Assembly (NCBI GenBank): GCA_963576565.1
Contig: OY755038.1
Location: forward strand, 203,147,013 to 203,211,012
Length of the DNA stretch: 64,000 bases
DNA from: Aspidapion aeneum
Lineage: Eukaryota > Arthropoda > Insecta > Coleoptera > Brentidae
Reading direction: 5' to 3'
Below, piece after piece: positions 63,703 to 64,000 of this stretch (its first letter is position 1; each line of letters opens with the position of its first letter). The position numbers were made by a program, and so were the translations under genes. The notes beneath the pieces are model-generated. The model saw only the letters and a list, made by a program, of their open reading frames with translations. It ran no database searches and was not told the DNA's origin.

Positions 63703-64000
63703 GTTCTGTGGTCCAGGAACTCGTCTAAAAGAGCGGTTGGCTAGAGGTGACGTGGGAATTCATCCATTAGATAATTTTTGTAAAGATCACGATATTGCCT
63801 ATTCTAAAAGTAAAGATATAAAAGACCGACACAAAGCAGATAAAATCCTCGAGGAGAAAGCGTGGCAACGTTTTAAATCCCGAGACGCTAGCTTTGGGGA
63901 AAAGGCATCATCCTTTGTTGTTGCATCAGCAATGAAACTAAAACAAAAATTGGGCATGGGAGTGCGAAAAGAGAAAAAGAAGTCTTTTTCTTCCAAAATT
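63703..64000 (+). CDS. Parvovirus VP1-type phospholipase A2 domain, partial
   Basis: Open to the window edge (99 codons plus 1 nt). It carries the calcium loop CGPGT and the catalytic DNFCKDHDIAY (His-Asp pair of group XIII-type PLA2), followed by a lysine-rich helix region (KDRHKADKILEEKAWQRF). Parvoviruses use this activity to leave endosomes; adintoviruses are known to carry the same domain. The catalytic His, Asp and Cys residues are present, so activity is plausible. The gene continues beyond 64000, so full length and any further domains are unknown. Confidence 0.88.

Larger units (their letters stand above)
52900..64000. mobile_element. Polinton/Maverick-adintovirus element (right end beyond window)
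   Basis: Contiguous set of polinton hallmark genes: protein-primed PolB, chromodomain integrase, A32/FtsK-type ATPase and a parvovirus-type PLA2, with family-typical accessory ORFs, all with intact reading frames. Genes run on the minus strand from 63490 down to 53134, and the PLA2 gene diverges at 63540. Capsid (hexon, penton) and adenain-like protease genes expected for this group are not in the window and would lie beyond 64000. The start given here is approximate because no terminal inverted repeat or target duplication could be checked. Confidence 0.9.

Overview
The window is AT-rich eukaryotic DNA, most likely from an insect. The case for an insect rests on the mix of mobile elements (hAT elements with CAGTG-type ends, pogo/Tigger miniatures, a Penelope remnant, several LINE lineages, GTCT-bearing Helentron-like units, mariner-type and Mutator-like miniatures), a eukaryotic tRNA-Gly, and GT-AG introns. 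No ordinary host protein gene could be identified. I cannot name the species.

Layout. 1-51000 is a transposon graveyard. In order it holds: a degenerate tandem repeat (1-2215); a decayed hAT element (3130-5040) whose sister copy lies inverted at 31210-32210; a tRNA-Gly(UCC) gene (5553-5624); foldback and pogo-type miniatures (5676-9966); a Penelope-like GIY-YIG remnant (7265-7815); four Helentron-like units with GTCT microsatellites (13955-17017); a rearranged palindromic repeat (19015-20400) with a split copy at 34755-37175; two copies of an RTE-like LINE (21240-23990 and 37670-39775); other LINE and hAT fragments; and many short terminal-inverted-repeat elements. Several carry readable target-site duplications: 8 bp at 22525-22749 and 48856-49020, 9 bp at 49123-50141, TTA(A) at 34974-36857.

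51400-52400 holds a small intact gene (51899-52312) encoding four tryptophan-centred repeats of about 24 residues. This repeat style is one I associate with large DNA viruses. It has CCAAT and TATA motifs upstream and AATAAA downstream.

52900-64000 is the main find: a largely intact Polinton/Maverick-adintovirus element, cut off by the right edge of the window. On the minus strand it carries a protein-primed family B DNA polymerase with all visible catalytic motifs, several small accessory ORFs, a retroviral-type integrase with chromodomain, a fibre-like coiled-coil protein, a conserved 416-residue protein of unknown role and an A32/FtsK-type packaging ATPase. On the plus strand is the start of a phospholipase A2 protein of the parvovirus VP1 type. 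Polymerase and integrase would replicate and insert the element; the ATPase, PLA2 and presumed capsid genes beyond 64000 would package and deliver it. None of the large ORFs is broken, so the insertion looks young or the element may still be mobile or viral.

Two genes appear to contain spliceosomal introns. The polymerase gene reads as an upstream exon (57311-56727) plus a main exon (56277-53134) joined by a phase-0 GT-AG intron of 449 bp. The PLA2 gene reads as a short first exon (63540-63619) plus a second exon from 63703, separated by an 83-bp phase-2 intron. Both are sequence inferences that RNA data could settle.
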